A DNA stretch of 64,000 bases from Styela clava (GCF_964204865.1 NC_135251.1:9672001-9736000), one strand, 5' to 3'. Counted from the stretch's first letter, positions 1 through 14,501 are shown. The notes: a model not told the origin generated them from the letters alone. Made by a program: numbers and translations.

Positions 1-59
1 TGTACCCATATATTTTGATCAAACACAACACAGGTTGTTTCCAAACAATAAAAAAGAGC

Positions 60-330
60 AAAATAACCATAAAGAGGAGCATGGCGACATAAATTGCAAA
101 GCATTTTTCAAAGCATCACTGCAGGATCATACTTTTAGGGGTCGTTTCTATAGTGTGTATCTTGGCCGTAGCGTTAACGACCTGACAGTTCCGCAACCGT
201 GATGATGCGGTGAATCTTCCGTACCTGAGCGAGAAACGGTCTCCACCGTGGGATATTATCCCTTTGTGCAGACGATGTTGAGCGTTCCGCTGATTGTGTT
301 ACTGACGGGAGGGAAGAGGGTGATCTGATT
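60..330 (-). repeat. Left copy of a diverged direct duplication, possibly formerly coding
   Basis: This segment aligns with 960-1250 in the same orientation. Shared words include 'aataaccataaa', 'gagcatg', 'tgtgtatcttgg' and 'accgtgatgat'. On the minus strand both copies contain a frame reading A-Q-x-x-x-K, then I-I-T-V, L-S, followed in another frame by K-I-H and later by a hydrophobic M-L-L-F-M-V-I-L stretch. The frame is broken in both copies. GC content is higher than in the surroundings, which suggests a decayed exon pair of an unrecognised membrane protein, but this is inference. Confidence 0.35.
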
Positions 331-959
331 GGTTCCTAATCTATATTGCACCTCCGCTCGATAGGAATGCTCAGTCGTTCTGTCTGTCTGTCCGGATTAA
401 TATTCCGTTTCCATGACAGCAGCGAAAAAAGCGCCGATCGTAAAACAGTCGTAATTTTCTCATATTTTTTCGCTATTTACTGGTCAACCAATTGAAATTT
501 GGAGGTTGCCCCCTGTCGAAAAATATACTCTTTCGAACAAATCGTTGTTCATTTCGATAGTCTATAACCTGAAGAAGCCTTAGTAGTTTTAGTGAACCTT
601 TTTTATTATTATTAGCCACAGCATAACTTTTGCGTGAGGAAACCGATGGAACGAACAGCGACCGGTATGAACAGTTTCAGTACAATTCTCTAACAAATTA
701 GCTATTTATTACAATCGAGACTGTTGAGTAGGATAGATTTGCACCCGCCTTCCAAATCTTAGTTCTATTGAAGGCGAAAACTTGCAAACAAGTGGGATCA
801 TTAACACGATATTATAAGTAAGCATCCTTACATTTGGGACGATATGTTTTCTTCGCCTATATATGGCGCTTTGGCGAAATATATATTTTACTTATCAAAT
901 TAAATGCACTCACATGAATACTAAAATACGATTCGAATATTTTTAATTGAAAAGTTCAT

Positions 960-1250
960 GTTAAAATAACCATAAATAGGAGCATGACAACAAATATCAC
1001 AAAGCGTGTTTCGTAGTTTCGCTGCAAGATCTTTTAGTGATTTAGTGATCTCTCCATATTGTGTATCTTGGTCGGAACGTCAACTACGTGAAAGTTTCGA
1101 GACCGTGATGATATGGCAATGCTTGTTTTCCTGAGCGTGGAATCGTGCTCACCCTCGATTGCAATCCCCATGTGATTGAATAATTAGCGTTCCGCGTGCG
1201 GTCTCACTAGCGGAAGAAAAGCATGCGGTCTGAGCAGTTGGGAAATTTTT
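960..1250 (-). repeat. Right copy of the diverged direct duplication
   Basis: Second copy of the 60-330 segment, strongly diverged. On the minus strand it retains I-I-T-V and the hydrophobic M-L-L-F-M-V-I-L segment, with a stop codon between them in the hydrophobic-segment frame. No product can be named. Confidence 0.35.
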
Positions 1251-4200
1251 ATTTATTCGGGCACTCGAAGCAGGCGAGTCGGGGAATAGAACCTATTTTG
1301 CTAAAGGTAAAGGCTCTAGCTTGATGTTAATTAACTCTGTATAGTGTCATTAACATTGGACTTTAGGATTACGCATCTATAGTCAAATTCGAAGGTATTA
1401 AACTACACTGTTGCTTTAAACACTTGGCGGTGTTGCCGCTGTTTTAATTCATTAGATAGATTCATTAGTCAGGGCTATTGAGAACGAGGAATATTCACTC
1501 GAATTGAAATATGAGCCTGTTTGTAAAATGACCGAAGCTGAATTCGACTCTTTGCTATGGCTCTAATATCCGAGCCATTCAAAAAGCGACCTTTATTCAG
1601 ATTTCGGACTTAAGTTTTGTTGAAAAGGCCCAATTTTCCTTAAAGATCACATTCTATAAATTTTCTTGCTAGGAAGCATTCGGTGTGTTGTTTTTAATAT
1701 TCTGAACTATAACAAAAATTAAAATAAAAAATAACCCATAATTTACTCTAAGATCATACTTTTATTAATCAATTTTGAATTGCGTACTGTTCACTGTTGC
1801 GTTAAACAAAATACTATATCTATGAATGCAGCTTTAGAGCAGTAGTCAACACAAAGCGAACTCAATTAGATATATGTTTGTGTTTATTTATCTTAGGAAA
1901 ATACAGCATTTGATACCACCGTGCAATTCTTGTATCGTTTAGATTTTAGAATATCACAATTAGGCATTGTTTCATAAATAATTAGTAATTATTATTTGCA
2001 ACATGATATAGTTATAACGGCATCGCCTTTTCTAATCCCCGTTGCTTACATCTTATAATTCATATTGCTTTTATTTATTGTTTTATGACTGCATTTAGTT
2101 CTCGTGGATATATTTTTAGCCAGAAGTTTTCAAATAGATCTCAACCAAATTTATATTGATGAAACATATACATGTACGCTTTTAAATTGCACAAGAATAA
2201 AGGTAATTCATATAAGTACTCTGTTTAGTATTTCACAATTACCTATTAAAGCAAACACTGTTTCCTCAATTGTATATATACATATATACAATTACGGAAA
2301 TGTTTTCTTTTCTCGGAATGAATTGAGCAAAACATTGCAATTTTTTGTTGAGAAGAAACATTATGAGCAATGAATAAAAATATGTATAAGTTTATCCCTG
2401 AAAGTCTAACAGCGTAGACAGTGAATAACTGTGGAATGACGAGTAGTGCAATGAATTATGACATGCTGAGGTTGAAGGTAGTCCAATGGAAAATAATTCA
2501 CCAGGCAGCTGTTTGATAATTGTTAAGTAAAACTCATTAGGTGGCATTCTAGCGTTGGAGAGAATTGATTCTTTGACTCACTGTCTCGTTAGAGAGACCT
2601 AACCAGAAAATGATAAAAATAGTTGGCCATATATCGAATTAGAGATTAAATTGGCGGTAAAATAAGCTTTATCTCGTCGATTGATGCATATGGCCTGATG
2701 TTACCGATGTAAATAATGTTGAACAAGGTAATCTCCTAGTTGAGTTGAAACTGGTTCATTGCCAGGTGAAAAGTTTTATATTATAGTATAAATGCGACAC
2801 ATTTTTATCCATTTTACTGTTGTCTATAAAATTTTGTTTTGACTTGATTTTAAACGACCCGGATTGATGTGTTTGTTAGTGAAGCGACTCTTCCTGACTG
2901 GGACTTGAACTCTAAAAATTGGGTGCAATTCGATTCGTAAGTCAAGTGACAATTTAACATTTGGACACCTTTATCCAACACTGCGCTAATTAGTATGAAA
3001 TAATATAATAACCCTTGATGTAGTACGACCCATTTTCTCGCATCCAACTCATGCATTTCGCTATTGGACAGGTCGGAATACATTTTTAGAAACGATTTCA
3101 GGTTACCATATACGTTATTTAATAACAGCGTAATGTCGTATATATAAATTACCCTTTTTCGCTTATTCAGACATGAAATAAACTGTCACGTTATTTTTGA
3201 GTTTCATACTACAGTACTTTCACTGTATAATTGATACCTCCTTCGTAGTCTAATTAACACTCGCAAACTAAAACAAATGCGCGACAAAAATGCTTCCCGG
3301 CATTTCATCGCGAATGTATTGACTCAACTTACATATAGACATATATGAGATTTTATTCAATTCTGATAATAGTGGGAAGGGACGTAGAAAGAAACGTAGA
3401 AAACTCAAAAGATTTGCATTTGTACTTCATGTTTACGCGTAATTAAATAATTCAAATCTTTTATCTAATTATGGGAAAATACTTTGAATGAGTGTTAAAA
3501 TATCAAATGCACTACCAAATAACCTATTTAGTCTTGATTCATTTATATATATATTCTCGTTTTTTACCAAAATGAATTTTAATAAACATATGTAAAAACT
3601 ATTTATTTACCAGAATTGAAATGAAATGCGATGGTATTTATACAAAATTAGTAAATGTATTTTCATAATCACGGTATTTTCAGAGTAAATAAAATAGGAT
3701 AGAATATTGTCTGCTGGTCATAGCCATCATCAATAATAGGATAAAAATACAAACAAAAATCCTTTTCTCTTTTGGCATTTCCAACAATAGATTTTATTTC
3801 TTGTGTGACCTTTTCCGCTCCGAATGTCAAATACTAAAGTTGTCCTAAAATAAAGTTCACTGATAGAGTTAGGCACTTTAAAAAAATATATATTGACATT
3901 ACCCAAAAGTTTAATGGCCACAAATTGAACTTATAGGTCATTTTCTAAATTTCGTTGTTTTAGTTTTTGCCTGGGTTAGCGTTGATATTCTTAGCAATAC
4001 TCTTTCTCGGAAACTGGTGGACCAATCGATTTCAAAATTTCAGTTCTTGAAAATGGAAAACGTCGTATAGAGTCGAACGCTTTTATTGTTTATCAAATTT
4101 TTGGAGTTCGTTGAGGGCCCAATACTTCACAGTAAATATTACTGTTTTTTTTTTATAATTTACGTAAACACTCGTATGACATTCGGTACCTAAAGATGAG

Positions 4201-7152
4201 TCGTGGAGATTCGAATACTTTTACCGTTCTTAATTTTTTTTGAGGCCTGAGGGCACAATCCTATATTACTGGTTTTTACACACCTTCGTATGACATTCGG
4301 TACAAATCAATTAAAACATTTAACAGTGGTTTACGGAGTCCATATCAGCCATTTGCCTTTCGTGTTGATATTTTAAGCATTGGTTTATTGCTGATTTGCA
4401 GGATGTTTAATTAATTTTCGAAGAAGGCTGTTGACAAGCAATCGCCCGGCAAAGGATCTACACTTTTTACACTACACTAATATTAGCATTTACGCATTTA
4501 ACCTCTGTATGGTCAGTCGAACAAAGCAATTTTTTGTACCATTCAAACTTATAAATATTTTCATTTAATACTCTATAGTCTACTCTATACGACCAATATG
4601 TTCCGTGTTTTGTATTTTCATTCTTTGATCTTGCCATATTTTTTTCTGTCATTTTATATATATCGTTAGAGTTTTCCTTTCAAAAACGAAACCAGATACA
4701 GTACGTCACAAATCGTGATATACCTGATAAGGACATTAAATATTCAAAATATTTACGCCTAATCGTTGATCTCTAGAGACATTCAATAAATGCCGGGAAA
4801 TTTGCGCTTTAAACCAATAGGAGGAAATTTTGATGTGTGTTTTCTTTAAATGAAATATTCATAGGAACGTTAAGTATTGAGATTTACTCCCTTTTTACGC
4901 TGTTAAGCAGAACAAACCTTTAGAATGGAAATTTTTCAATATACACAGCTTATTTACGTTATTCGCTTTAAACAAGATAATAGACAAGTCATTGATATTC
5001 TATATTTGGAAGAAAGGAATCTTTGCGTTCGGCAAAAATTTATTACTTCTTCCCTAAAAGCACATTTTTAAGTTAACTAGGATAAGGGAGGAAATCGTTT
5101 ACTTCGAGATTTATTTTTGAATAGTTGTAAGCAATTTAAGCCTACGCACGTTTACTTCATCTAATAAAAATTTGACAGCGACTACGCATGATGTCACAAC
5201 ACACACTCTACGTCAAATTCTAGTAATTGCATGGGCTATACTGCGCAAGAAAGATCTAAAATGCCGCATGAACAACAATCGCTTTAACCCAATCTCATTT
5301 TTCTTTATTCGGCACGAAGTGTACATAATTAGATCTTTTATTATTATGCTGATTTTGTTCTTGTTTATTTTAGTATTTATTTATTTTTATATAAAATTAT
5401 TACCGATCATAGATTTTAAAATATGTATGGAATTTAGAGATGCCAATTATTGATGAATTTTCTTTAATTGCATAATTTTAAAATTAGTTAGTTGTTGGCG
5501 GTTAGATTTGTTTGAATTGTGTTAAATGACTCAGCAATAATGACTACTACAGCAAATGTAATGCATATATGAAACTGGACATCAGGCTCAAAATTTATCG
5601 ATTTCAGATTTTTCCAACTGATTTGATATATTTTATAGTATTGAATAAATCCCATATCATTTTGAAATCATGCCATACGTTAATCACCGCGTCATTTTTA
5701 AAATGAAATGTAACGTGATCAGATTACGTGGAAATATAGAAAAATGATTGAAAATATCATTATATTTGTGCATGCAAATGAGAATTTGAACTCTTGAATT
5801 GACTAACGAATTTGGTAAATACCGTAAAAATATGGTCAGAAATATCAAATAAATAATTAGACAACAGAAATTTCACTAAAATTCAAAAATCATTTTCACT
5901 TTCGGTTGGAATGATATCAACAATGAGTAATTAAATAATCATTTAGTGTTTTTCCATATTTCTTATTAATTACTAATATTTATCCTGCACTTTAAAGGTA
6001 TTTTTTATCACAGTCATTATTATGCCATAGTCTAAAATTGTGTTGAAAGTTAAAATACCGGATCTATTTTTTACTTATCTCAGTCGTAAGAAAAATCATC
6101 AATAATGCAATGCATTTTCCGCGTGAAAATAGATTATAGATCTATTTAGCCATAAAAACTTAAAGATAGGATTTAGGGTGGATTTCTGTAGAGAAACAGT
6201 AATTTGCAGTAAATGCAGAAACAGCTTAAAACAATTTGAGTTCGAAAGGGTCCTTTTTTCAAATATTTTTTATGATGAGGTCTACATTATAATAATTACA
6301 ATAGAAATAGAAAAATCCGGCGCTTGAAAAAGATTTATTTTAATATATTTTGTGCCATTGCAGACAGTTTGTTTGGCAGAATGTTTAATTTTTGATCAAT
6401 TCATGTATCAGACTTGTATATACAATTGTATTCACAATTAAGCAGCATTTCTTTGACAAACCCACTGCCAATATATTGTTCTTGAAGTAGCAATATGACT
6501 GTCAATTGATACTGACAGTCATTGTATAATTATTCTTTGTCGCATTTTTGGACACGAATCGTATATATGGCGTTTTTGTTAAACTATTGCTATTGTTAGT
6601 AGTTTGTTTGAGAGGCTTGGAGTAGTTGTTGCAGTTGTGAAAAAATCTTTCTTTTTAAGTCCCAACTATAGGATAAATTGATTTCTAAACTATCATACTT
6701 AAGGATTTCGCTAGAAGACAATCTTTCCATTGACATATGATGACCTATGCTTTGCCGAAAATTTCACTTTTTTTATTTTAATTTATGGGAACAGTATTTT
6801 CACAGTTTAGTTCAATATATTTTATCATTACTCTTTTGTTTATTAGGAGAACCAGGTTTTACTTTATTGTGTAGCTTGAATATGAAAGGAGTAACTTGAA
6901 TAGATCAGAAACAATATTAACTTATTTGTATATTATTCTATCATCATAATTATTTAATTGATAAATAAAAACGATTATAAGAGTTGTTTCGATTCATTGA
7001 ATAGGTCAATATAAATAGCATTGTTTATTGGTATTTATGTTGTCACAATTTAAAGTAATATTTTCTGAAAATTTAATTTTCTTCATGTCAGCGCTACGCT
7101 TGCTAAATTCTTCTTATCTTGTTAAAAACGTGTACTTGACGACAATGCAAGG

Positions 7153-7338
7153 TCATGTCTTATTTTCGAGAATCAAGGTTCCCGTGCTTTTACAAGCTTG
7201 AATCAGATATGAATTCTTTTTCGCGTCCACTTGCATTCGACGGCCAATCAAGTTTCTGTTACCAACTGAGCAAAGTGTGTTTACCGTAGTTTGGAATATG
7301 ACGATGGTCTGGAGCGTGACTTCCGAACGTGGAAGCGA
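7153..7338 (-). other. Candidate terminal coding exon, product unknown
   Basis: On the minus strand a T-rich tract and AG acceptor are followed at 7338 by a 61-codon open frame ending in TGA at 7153-7155. Its GC content is clearly above the surrounding intergenic DNA and its composition is protein-like rather than low-complexity (it contains S-L-P-R-S-E-V and Q-V-D-A-K-K-N). I do not recognise a family and cannot see a partner exon. It could be the last exon of an otherwise unseen gene, a pseudogene fragment, or chance. Confidence 0.2.
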
Positions 7339-8244
7339 CTGTAAAAAAATAAAAAACACGTAGTATGTAGAATGTAAAAATAATTGTAGAACGTCACACC
7401 AAATTTCCATAGTTATTGATTAAGGAATACATAGTATCGCTGCGTACGCTTAGTTCAGGTCCAGAGTTTGAGCAAACAGCTATTTCTCATTTCTTATGTC
7501 AGAGGAAACGTCTTATATAAAACGCAGTAACAATTATAAGTATAAGATATATTTAAACGCAAAGAAATGGTGCAATTCAGAAACTCAATGCTTCTTCAGT
7601 ATAATTATTTAGTATTATCAAGGGGTTGTGGGCGGGATTTAGAACCTATATTCAATAATCATGATTTAGAATTTCACTTTCATAAATGTAAATTTTGATT
7701 TGTCAAAACAGGTTTCACTTATAAAAGTTCAATCAAAGTTTGATCGTTAATTCGGGTAGGAAGTTGCGCAAGAATATTTTATTTTTTATTATTCTCTTGG
7801 TTGTGCGCATCAGATAAGGAGGTAGACAGCCAGCATTTGTAAGTTATCAAAAATACCATAATGTTTGAGCTTTTCGCATGTTATCCACTAATATACAGTA
7901 TATTGAGAAGCATATGATGAAATGATCGGGTTACTGGATGACTGCGAACCATCGTGGTCTATTTCGCGGTTAAATTTCATTTGATTTTTGAACTAATGAA
8001 AAAATACTGCTTCAAAAGATGCTCATAAATTTGTGATATACTGGTTTGTGGATTTTCGTGAATTCTGCAAACAGAACGAAGATCATTGTATAAGATAAGA
8101 TAAAATAGCTTTGCGGTAAATGTGAACTTTTCTAGATATTGATAACAAAAATATAGAATAAAATAAAGCCAGCCATATATTCTGGAGGTAAATTAAGAAT
8201 GTTATATTTTATAGTGTACATTAGAAACTAGTTATTAACTAAAA

Positions 8245-11200
8245 ATGGCTGGATTTCCAAGAGTTGAAGAGATTGTATCCGACCAAACAGTGTTTACTAC
8301 AGCTGTCGCGGGTATGTGCGTTGATAATTTGTCAAGCTTCTTTTTTTTTAAAATCAATTCTATTAATTTAAGGTAAATTTATTATCGTGAAAATTCTTTG
8401 AAATCATTCTAATTGAAACGAACTTTAATTTTCGATAAGACTTTGTTGTGTGGCACGCAAGATTCCAGGAGAATCCATTCTATATAATGCATTCAACCTA
8501 TGCCGACTGAAAATAAATATTATACGAATGAATTGTTGTTTAAGCCAATTAGCATTCTATAGTCGAGGCTATCCAAGATGTAACTGGGTTAATATACTTA
8601 GTATGCACTTATTTCATATTTATTATAATTACACAAATTCCAAATGTAAAAATTAAATTATAGACCGTTGATTATAGTATTCTGATCTGCAAAATTAAAA
8701 AATTTACGTTTTCAGTTAAACTTTTCATTTTGATGAATGTTGGACTTTTATAACCTATTATTTTATCATCAAATGCAAGTTTATGAGGAGGTTGCAAACA
8801 AGAGATTATATGTTATATGCCTTGCTGTATTAAAATGATAAAAAATTATAGCACATTTTATCGCTTTGTTAAAATTTTATGCTTCATTTATTTTTGTTGT
8901 TTGTTATACGCTGTTATTTGAATTTTATTTTTCCAGATTACGACGTGACAAACGAGGAGTTCGTTCTAGATGCAGAACTACGAGCCATAAATGGTTTCCG
9001 TGTATTTGTTTGTACAGTTGGTGTTCTGGGAAACCTAATTGTAATTACGATGATTTTGCTACTCACAGAGTTCAAAAAAGGAATCACACATTGGTAAGAA
9101 ATATTTCAACCGATTTGAACAAAAAATTTCAAAATTTTTTTTTAGAAATTTTGACAATTTGAAGAAAAAAAATTTGTTTTGCTCATTTCATTTTTGTTGT
9201 TGTGTATAAGCCTATTGAGCACGTCAAAATTAGAGAATATTGAAGACACAAACAATGGACACATATATATTAGTCTGAAAATTTTATACACCCGAGTGAG
9301 CAGTTATAAATTTGAATAGATTTACCGCTGAATTTCTCAGAAAGAAATATACGTGTTATGTTATTCACCGAAAAACAATAGTGGAAATATAATTGAAATT
9401 TTTTCACTGTTTGCAACATATAGTATAAACTATAAACAAATAATTTTCATAGTCAAGTAAGATTGCCAAATAGGTCAGTATATGCAATATATGCATTGCT
9501 AACAAACTATTGGACGTACTGATATCTAATGTTTGAAGTCTTTTTATCGAATCTTGGATTCTGAATAGATTTCGTTAGGAATTGTTGATGATAATAATAA
9601 TTCATAATATGGGTTTATATTAAAATATATATGATCTGTCAAAATGAGTTGAAAATTAACGTTCATACTGATAGGCCGCCATAGTAGTAAGGAAAGGAAA
9701 AATATGTTGAAATGTGAATACGAAATAGGCAATTTTTTTCATATCTTACACTTTGTAATTTGTTGAAATGATTGATTTTGTAAGTGATCTTAAATTTACG
9801 CTACTACAGGAACTGATTTCATACCGGAATTGCTAAAACACGATGACTCAAATTTACCAATTTGTAAATTATCCTTGTAGAATAAAGTATGTCCAAACTC
9901 AGTTTCATCGAACAATCGAAAACAAATATTCCAAAAAAGATTTAGCCAACGAAACAAACGTTGTTTTATTTTATTTTTATTTTGCATATATATCTGTAAT
10001 AAAAGCTGAAACTGGATAAAACATTTTTTGTTTGCACGTAAATCATATTTTCGGTTTCGTGCAAATAAAAACGGGTGATTCTTTTCAAAAGTTTCGACTA
10101 TTTCGCTGTTTAAACATCAATAGGTAAAAGTACCTTGTCGCGTCATAAAGTATTCAGCCAACAACCTTTTTTTATATTATCTAACAAAATTGGTACCATA
10201 CACATAAGGTTAAAATCTACTGGTAACACCAATTATCTAAAAAATCCAACATTTTATAATATACTAGGTCAAACCAGAACCAAGCTACCAGGTTCATAAG
10301 TTTGCAGTGTTAGTTGCTCATATTTAGGATCAATAATTTTCAAAATCAGTTTCTATACTTTTTTTCGGTATATGCTGTTTTAGTCTATGTGCTAAAAAGG
10401 GATGTTTCGTGATCTCATTTTAACATTTAAAAAATAAAAACTGTCCAGCGTATGTGATTAATTACACACAGACACCTTTGAAACACATTTCCAGACAAAA
10501 ATAGTACCGGCAAATTATTTGGAACGCCCAGCATCAAATATGATCAATCGAATAATTATTTTATGATTTTTGGTATTATCACAAGTTTACTACAAACTGT
10601 GCGTAAAATGCTTCACATAATCACATTTTTGCCTGTATTTCCATGAAATTAGGTAATTATATTATTAACGTATTATTCCATTTAGACATATAAAACAGTT
10701 GTGTTTTCCCCGCGACTATCTTAGCATTGTTATAACACGTTTTATCATTATTTATATCCTGACATCGCTTCTAAATAGAATTGATTGAAAAAATATTTAT
10801 TTCAATTTTATTTCTATTCAATCGGTTAACTCTAAATTATTTTTTATTATTCCAAAGTATAATCAGAATTATTTTAAAGTCATCAATAATATGATTCTGT
10901 TCAACTGCATATGTATGGTTTAGTTAATATTTCTCCCTTTTTCAGGTATATTCTCCAACTTGCAATCGCCGATTCTGCATTTCTTCTAACTCTTCCGTTT
11001 CAAGTTGTGGAAGATGTAAATAACGAATGGATATTCCCCGATGGAATGTGCAAAGCAAAAGAAGCTATATTGTTTATAAATTATTACAGTTCAATAGCAT
11101 TCCTCATGGTACGCTTTTATTGTATCTAAATTTTTGATTTAGTCTTCTCACATATTCGTAATACCTCAGGAGATTATTAGGTGATTGAATGTTTTTTTTT

Positions 11201-14200
11201 TGTCTTTTATTGGAAATAAACAAGACATCTATTTATTACTTGGAAAATTAGAGCGATGCTACCCTGGGCAGTCAGCATCAAAATTTAATAGCATTGATGG
11301 TCTGCATTGCCAAATTCACGCTTGTTGGATTTCAGTTTTAAATTGCATATTGGCATGCATTAATATGAAATCTGTCATCTGTCTAAAATCATCTATATGA
11401 AATCTGTTTTTAGATACTTTCCAATTACATGACGTGACGTATTAAACTCAAAATAGGTCAAATGATATATGTTTTTCAAATAAACCCTGAAAAATTTAAA
11501 TTAACCCATTATCTTTTCAATTTGTCGGAGCTGAATACTATGTTTGTTATGGTTTACATGACAATAAGCTTGACGCGTTTTTATTCATTCAAAACGTTAT
11601 TTTTCAATGTCACATAAAATCTAAACCTATTCAAATTTATAAATTTTGTATGTTTAGGTAATGGCTGTGGACCGATACATTGCAATTTGTCACGCGTTCT
11701 CTGATAGACTACAAAAGTTGAGGACCCAGAAAGCTGCCTATATTATTACTGCTGTAGTGTGGATAATTGCAGTATTGATCTGCATTCCCATCATGATGTT
11801 TAGTACAAAGAGAGGACAAGAGCCATACTGTAAATGCGAGTAAGGGATTTAATCATATGTATATATATAAGCAAATAAATTTGCTTCCAAATTATTTTTT
11901 TGACAATCAATGTTGTATTGCAGTTCATGCAATAGATTGCACGCCTTATGTCCTACTTCCAACCTGTATTATTGTGTTATATTTGGAAAGCATTTATAAT
12001 GTCTCACTGGCGAAATATGCTGGTTTACCAATTCTAGTGTTAATTAAAATTACAAATGCTTATTTTGTCATAATTTGAAAATATTTGCTTATTTTCTAAC
12101 TGACAATAAATGGCGGTTGTATAATTACGTTTTCATTTTAGATTGCAATTTCCTGAGCCAATGAAGTCACCTCATGAAATCTGTGTATCTGAAGGAATGG
12201 GACCGGACGTTGACTTGGGATCAGGATTTTCCTATGAGGATTGTTTAGATTTGTTTGCTAACCAAGAGAGTGAGCCAGCATGCGCCGAGCCGAGTTTTTC
12301 TGACTAGTATGCCAAATATGTTTTTATTTATTTATTTGAGTTTGCATACACCTTTCATTTGGACCAAAATGTTTAATTAGAAATTACTGTATAATATGAA
12401 ATTCTGATCGACCAATGATGATGTCAATTACAAAAAGTTTAGGTAACCTTTCAAGAGCTTTAGAAAATATAAGTTAATGGAAAAATTTTCAAAAAATTTT
12501 GAAATATAATTCTCGAAGTTCTCAGATATATTGATATTTTATAAAAATAGGTAAATTTCAATAATGATTTTTAACTGTCTAATTATTCATTTGGGAATTT
12601 TAAACTTTCAATATGAAAAAGGCATAGTACATGTAGCCAACCCTACTTATTACACTCTGAATTACGCCGGTGTATTTTGACCTCTGATACCAGCATAAAT
12701 AGGCCCAATTCCATAACCCAAAAGTTCGCTCTAGTAGAAATTAATTTAAATTAGTTACTTTGCAATTTAAAATTTTTATGATTATTTTAAGTATTAGGAT
12801 TGTCTTAAATTTAGATGTTATTAATGTTGTAAATATGACCATATTGAATTTTAGTAAAAAGTAACTTAAACATATACTCATAATTTTTATAGCGAACAGA
12901 GTGGGAATGGTAGCATAGCGGAGTCAGAAGATACATTGCATCCAGGTTGTCATTATATAAACTATAACAAAGGATTCATTGGATTTTTGTATTTCAACTT
13001 CATAATTATGTTCATCGTTCCTTTCATAGTGAGTGGTTATTAGTGAAATATATTTTATCAAAACTTTTGATATAATTACGAATATAAATCAATAGCAGCA
13101 TTTTTTCTGATATTTTTTGCAAATGATATATTTTACTGGATTGACTGACATAGATTGGAAAAAAAAATTAAAAAAGACTTTTGGCTAGTAGAAATACATA
13201 TGTGAAATATACATAATATCAATATTATTTCAAGATTTCCATTATGTTACTCTTCGTACGAGAGTATTGAAAGGTCCTCGTACACTTTGTAATATAGACT
13301 AATGAAGGGCCAAAATTAAAAAAAGGGTAAACTCTTGTCATTCGATTTACTATACCACTACTGCCCTCATGTGGTGAGTAACTTATTGGAAATATTTTCA
13401 AAAATACTTCCATTTGTCATTGACAAAACTAAATCATTTTGTTATTTCAGATCATAGCAATGTGCTACGCCCTCATTATAGTGCACCTCCGTAAAACACG
13501 TTTCCGTGGGGACAGTTGTGGTTCCAATAAACCAACCAAGGATGACCGGGATACCAATAGAGTAGTGATTATGTGTGCAACGCTCGTCCTAGTGTTTGTT
13601 GCTTGTTGGTTACCATACCACTCAGTGCACATGGCAAAAATGACAGGAATACATGGAACAGTGAGTATTGAAAAATATGTCCATATCAAATGCCAATTTA
13701 ACTTATATAATGAACAAAATTCGCTAAACTGAAAATCTAATTTTTAAGAACAGCCAAAACTGCACAACGGTATTTTTAATTAACAATCATTTACATCAAT
13801 TATCAAGAGTTTTGTATTCAGAGCGACTTCTGTGGCAAACTCTTCTACGCAGCATCTCTGATGGCATATCTGAACTCTGCTATAAATCCCTATATCTATT
13901 TCATCGGTGCCCGATTCAAGCAACAATTAAGGTAAGTTGATTTTGCTCCTAAGCAACCCACTACTATCTGTCTAGTGTTCCAATTCTTTTTTTGGATAAA
14001 CAAATTTTATAACTGTGTAAGCGTGTCTTATTCATATCTTATTAAATGTTTTCCCCTACCGGACTACTTGGCAACTTGCAAAAGCATTGTCATGCCTAAA
14101 AGTCAATTTTTTGGAAAGTTTATTTTACAGTATTAATTAATAATTTATGTGAAATTTAGAACTTTAATTTTTTATTAAATCTAATGCCGATTATATGCTA

Positions 14201-14449
14201 ATTTAGAATTACATATATCCAAAAAATTTCTTTAATTTATTAGCTTTTATTACATCATTTTATTACAGACGAATGAGGAGTAGCAAAGCAGCTTCAGCCG
14301 TCATGACGTTTCTTACTCGAACAACTAGGGCTGACTTGAGCTCAGCTAATTCTGGATCGGACCCCACATCTGGGGATAAAACTGCGAAATACACACATGG
14401 AAAAGATAATAATGAAAACGACACACGTGTACGCGAATCGGGAGTTTAG
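8245..14449 (+). CDS. Receptor A: class A GPCR, nine exons, 456 aa
   Basis: Predicted seven-transmembrane peptide-type receptor. Exons: 8245-8311, 8937-9093, 10946-11108, 11658-11839, 12142-12306, 12893-13028, 13451-13660, 13822-13931, 14269-14449. All introns are GT-AG and the phases join without a stop (1371 nt). Landmarks: G-N in TM1, L-A-I-A-D in TM2 (Asp84), Cys110 before TM3, D-R-Y at 134-136, Trp164 in TM4, Pro288 in TM5, C-W-L-P at 342-345, N-P-Y-I-Y at 382-386. ECL2 is exceptionally long (about residues 180-268), acidic, with a sequon at Asn250 and the likely conserved disulfide Cys264. The N-terminus is short with D-Y-D. The protein ends in E-S-G-V, a class I PDZ-ligand-like tail. 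TM2 (T-H-W-Y-I-L-Q-L-A-I-A-D) recalls somatostatin/opioid receptors, but the ligand is unknown. The start is the ATG opening exon 1, whose phase matches its paralogs. Only exon 9 of this gene was carried into the downstream tandem units. Confidence 0.85.
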
Positions 14450-14495
14450 TGTTTGCCTTTTCTGCACTCATTATAAATTCATTTCTTTGAAAGAA

Positions 14496-14501
14496 AATAA
14501 A
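14496..14501 (+). promoter_or_regulatory. Polyadenylation signal of receptor A
   Basis: AATAAA 47 bases after the stop codon of receptor A. Confidence 0.5.

Larger units (their letters stand above)
1..8244. other. Intergenic region left of the receptor cluster
   Basis: AT-rich DNA with no gene I can recognise. It holds a diverged direct duplication (60-330 and 960-1250) and one candidate exon (7153-7338), listed separately. The remaining open frames are short, low-complexity and lack splice or family support. The segment directly upstream of receptor A (7400-8244) shows no clear promoter element beyond general AT richness. Confidence 0.6.

Noticed and set aside
5172-5453. 93-codon open frame on the + strand
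   Set aside because: AT-driven, dominated by F/I/L codons, with no splice, start or family support.
11185-11400. 71-codon open frame in intron 3 of receptor A
   Set aside because: Not conserved in the other receptors' introns and not needed for the receptor frame.
13465-13689. Minus-strand open frame opposite receptor A exon 7
   Set aside because: Antisense shadow of a conserved transmembrane-coding exon.
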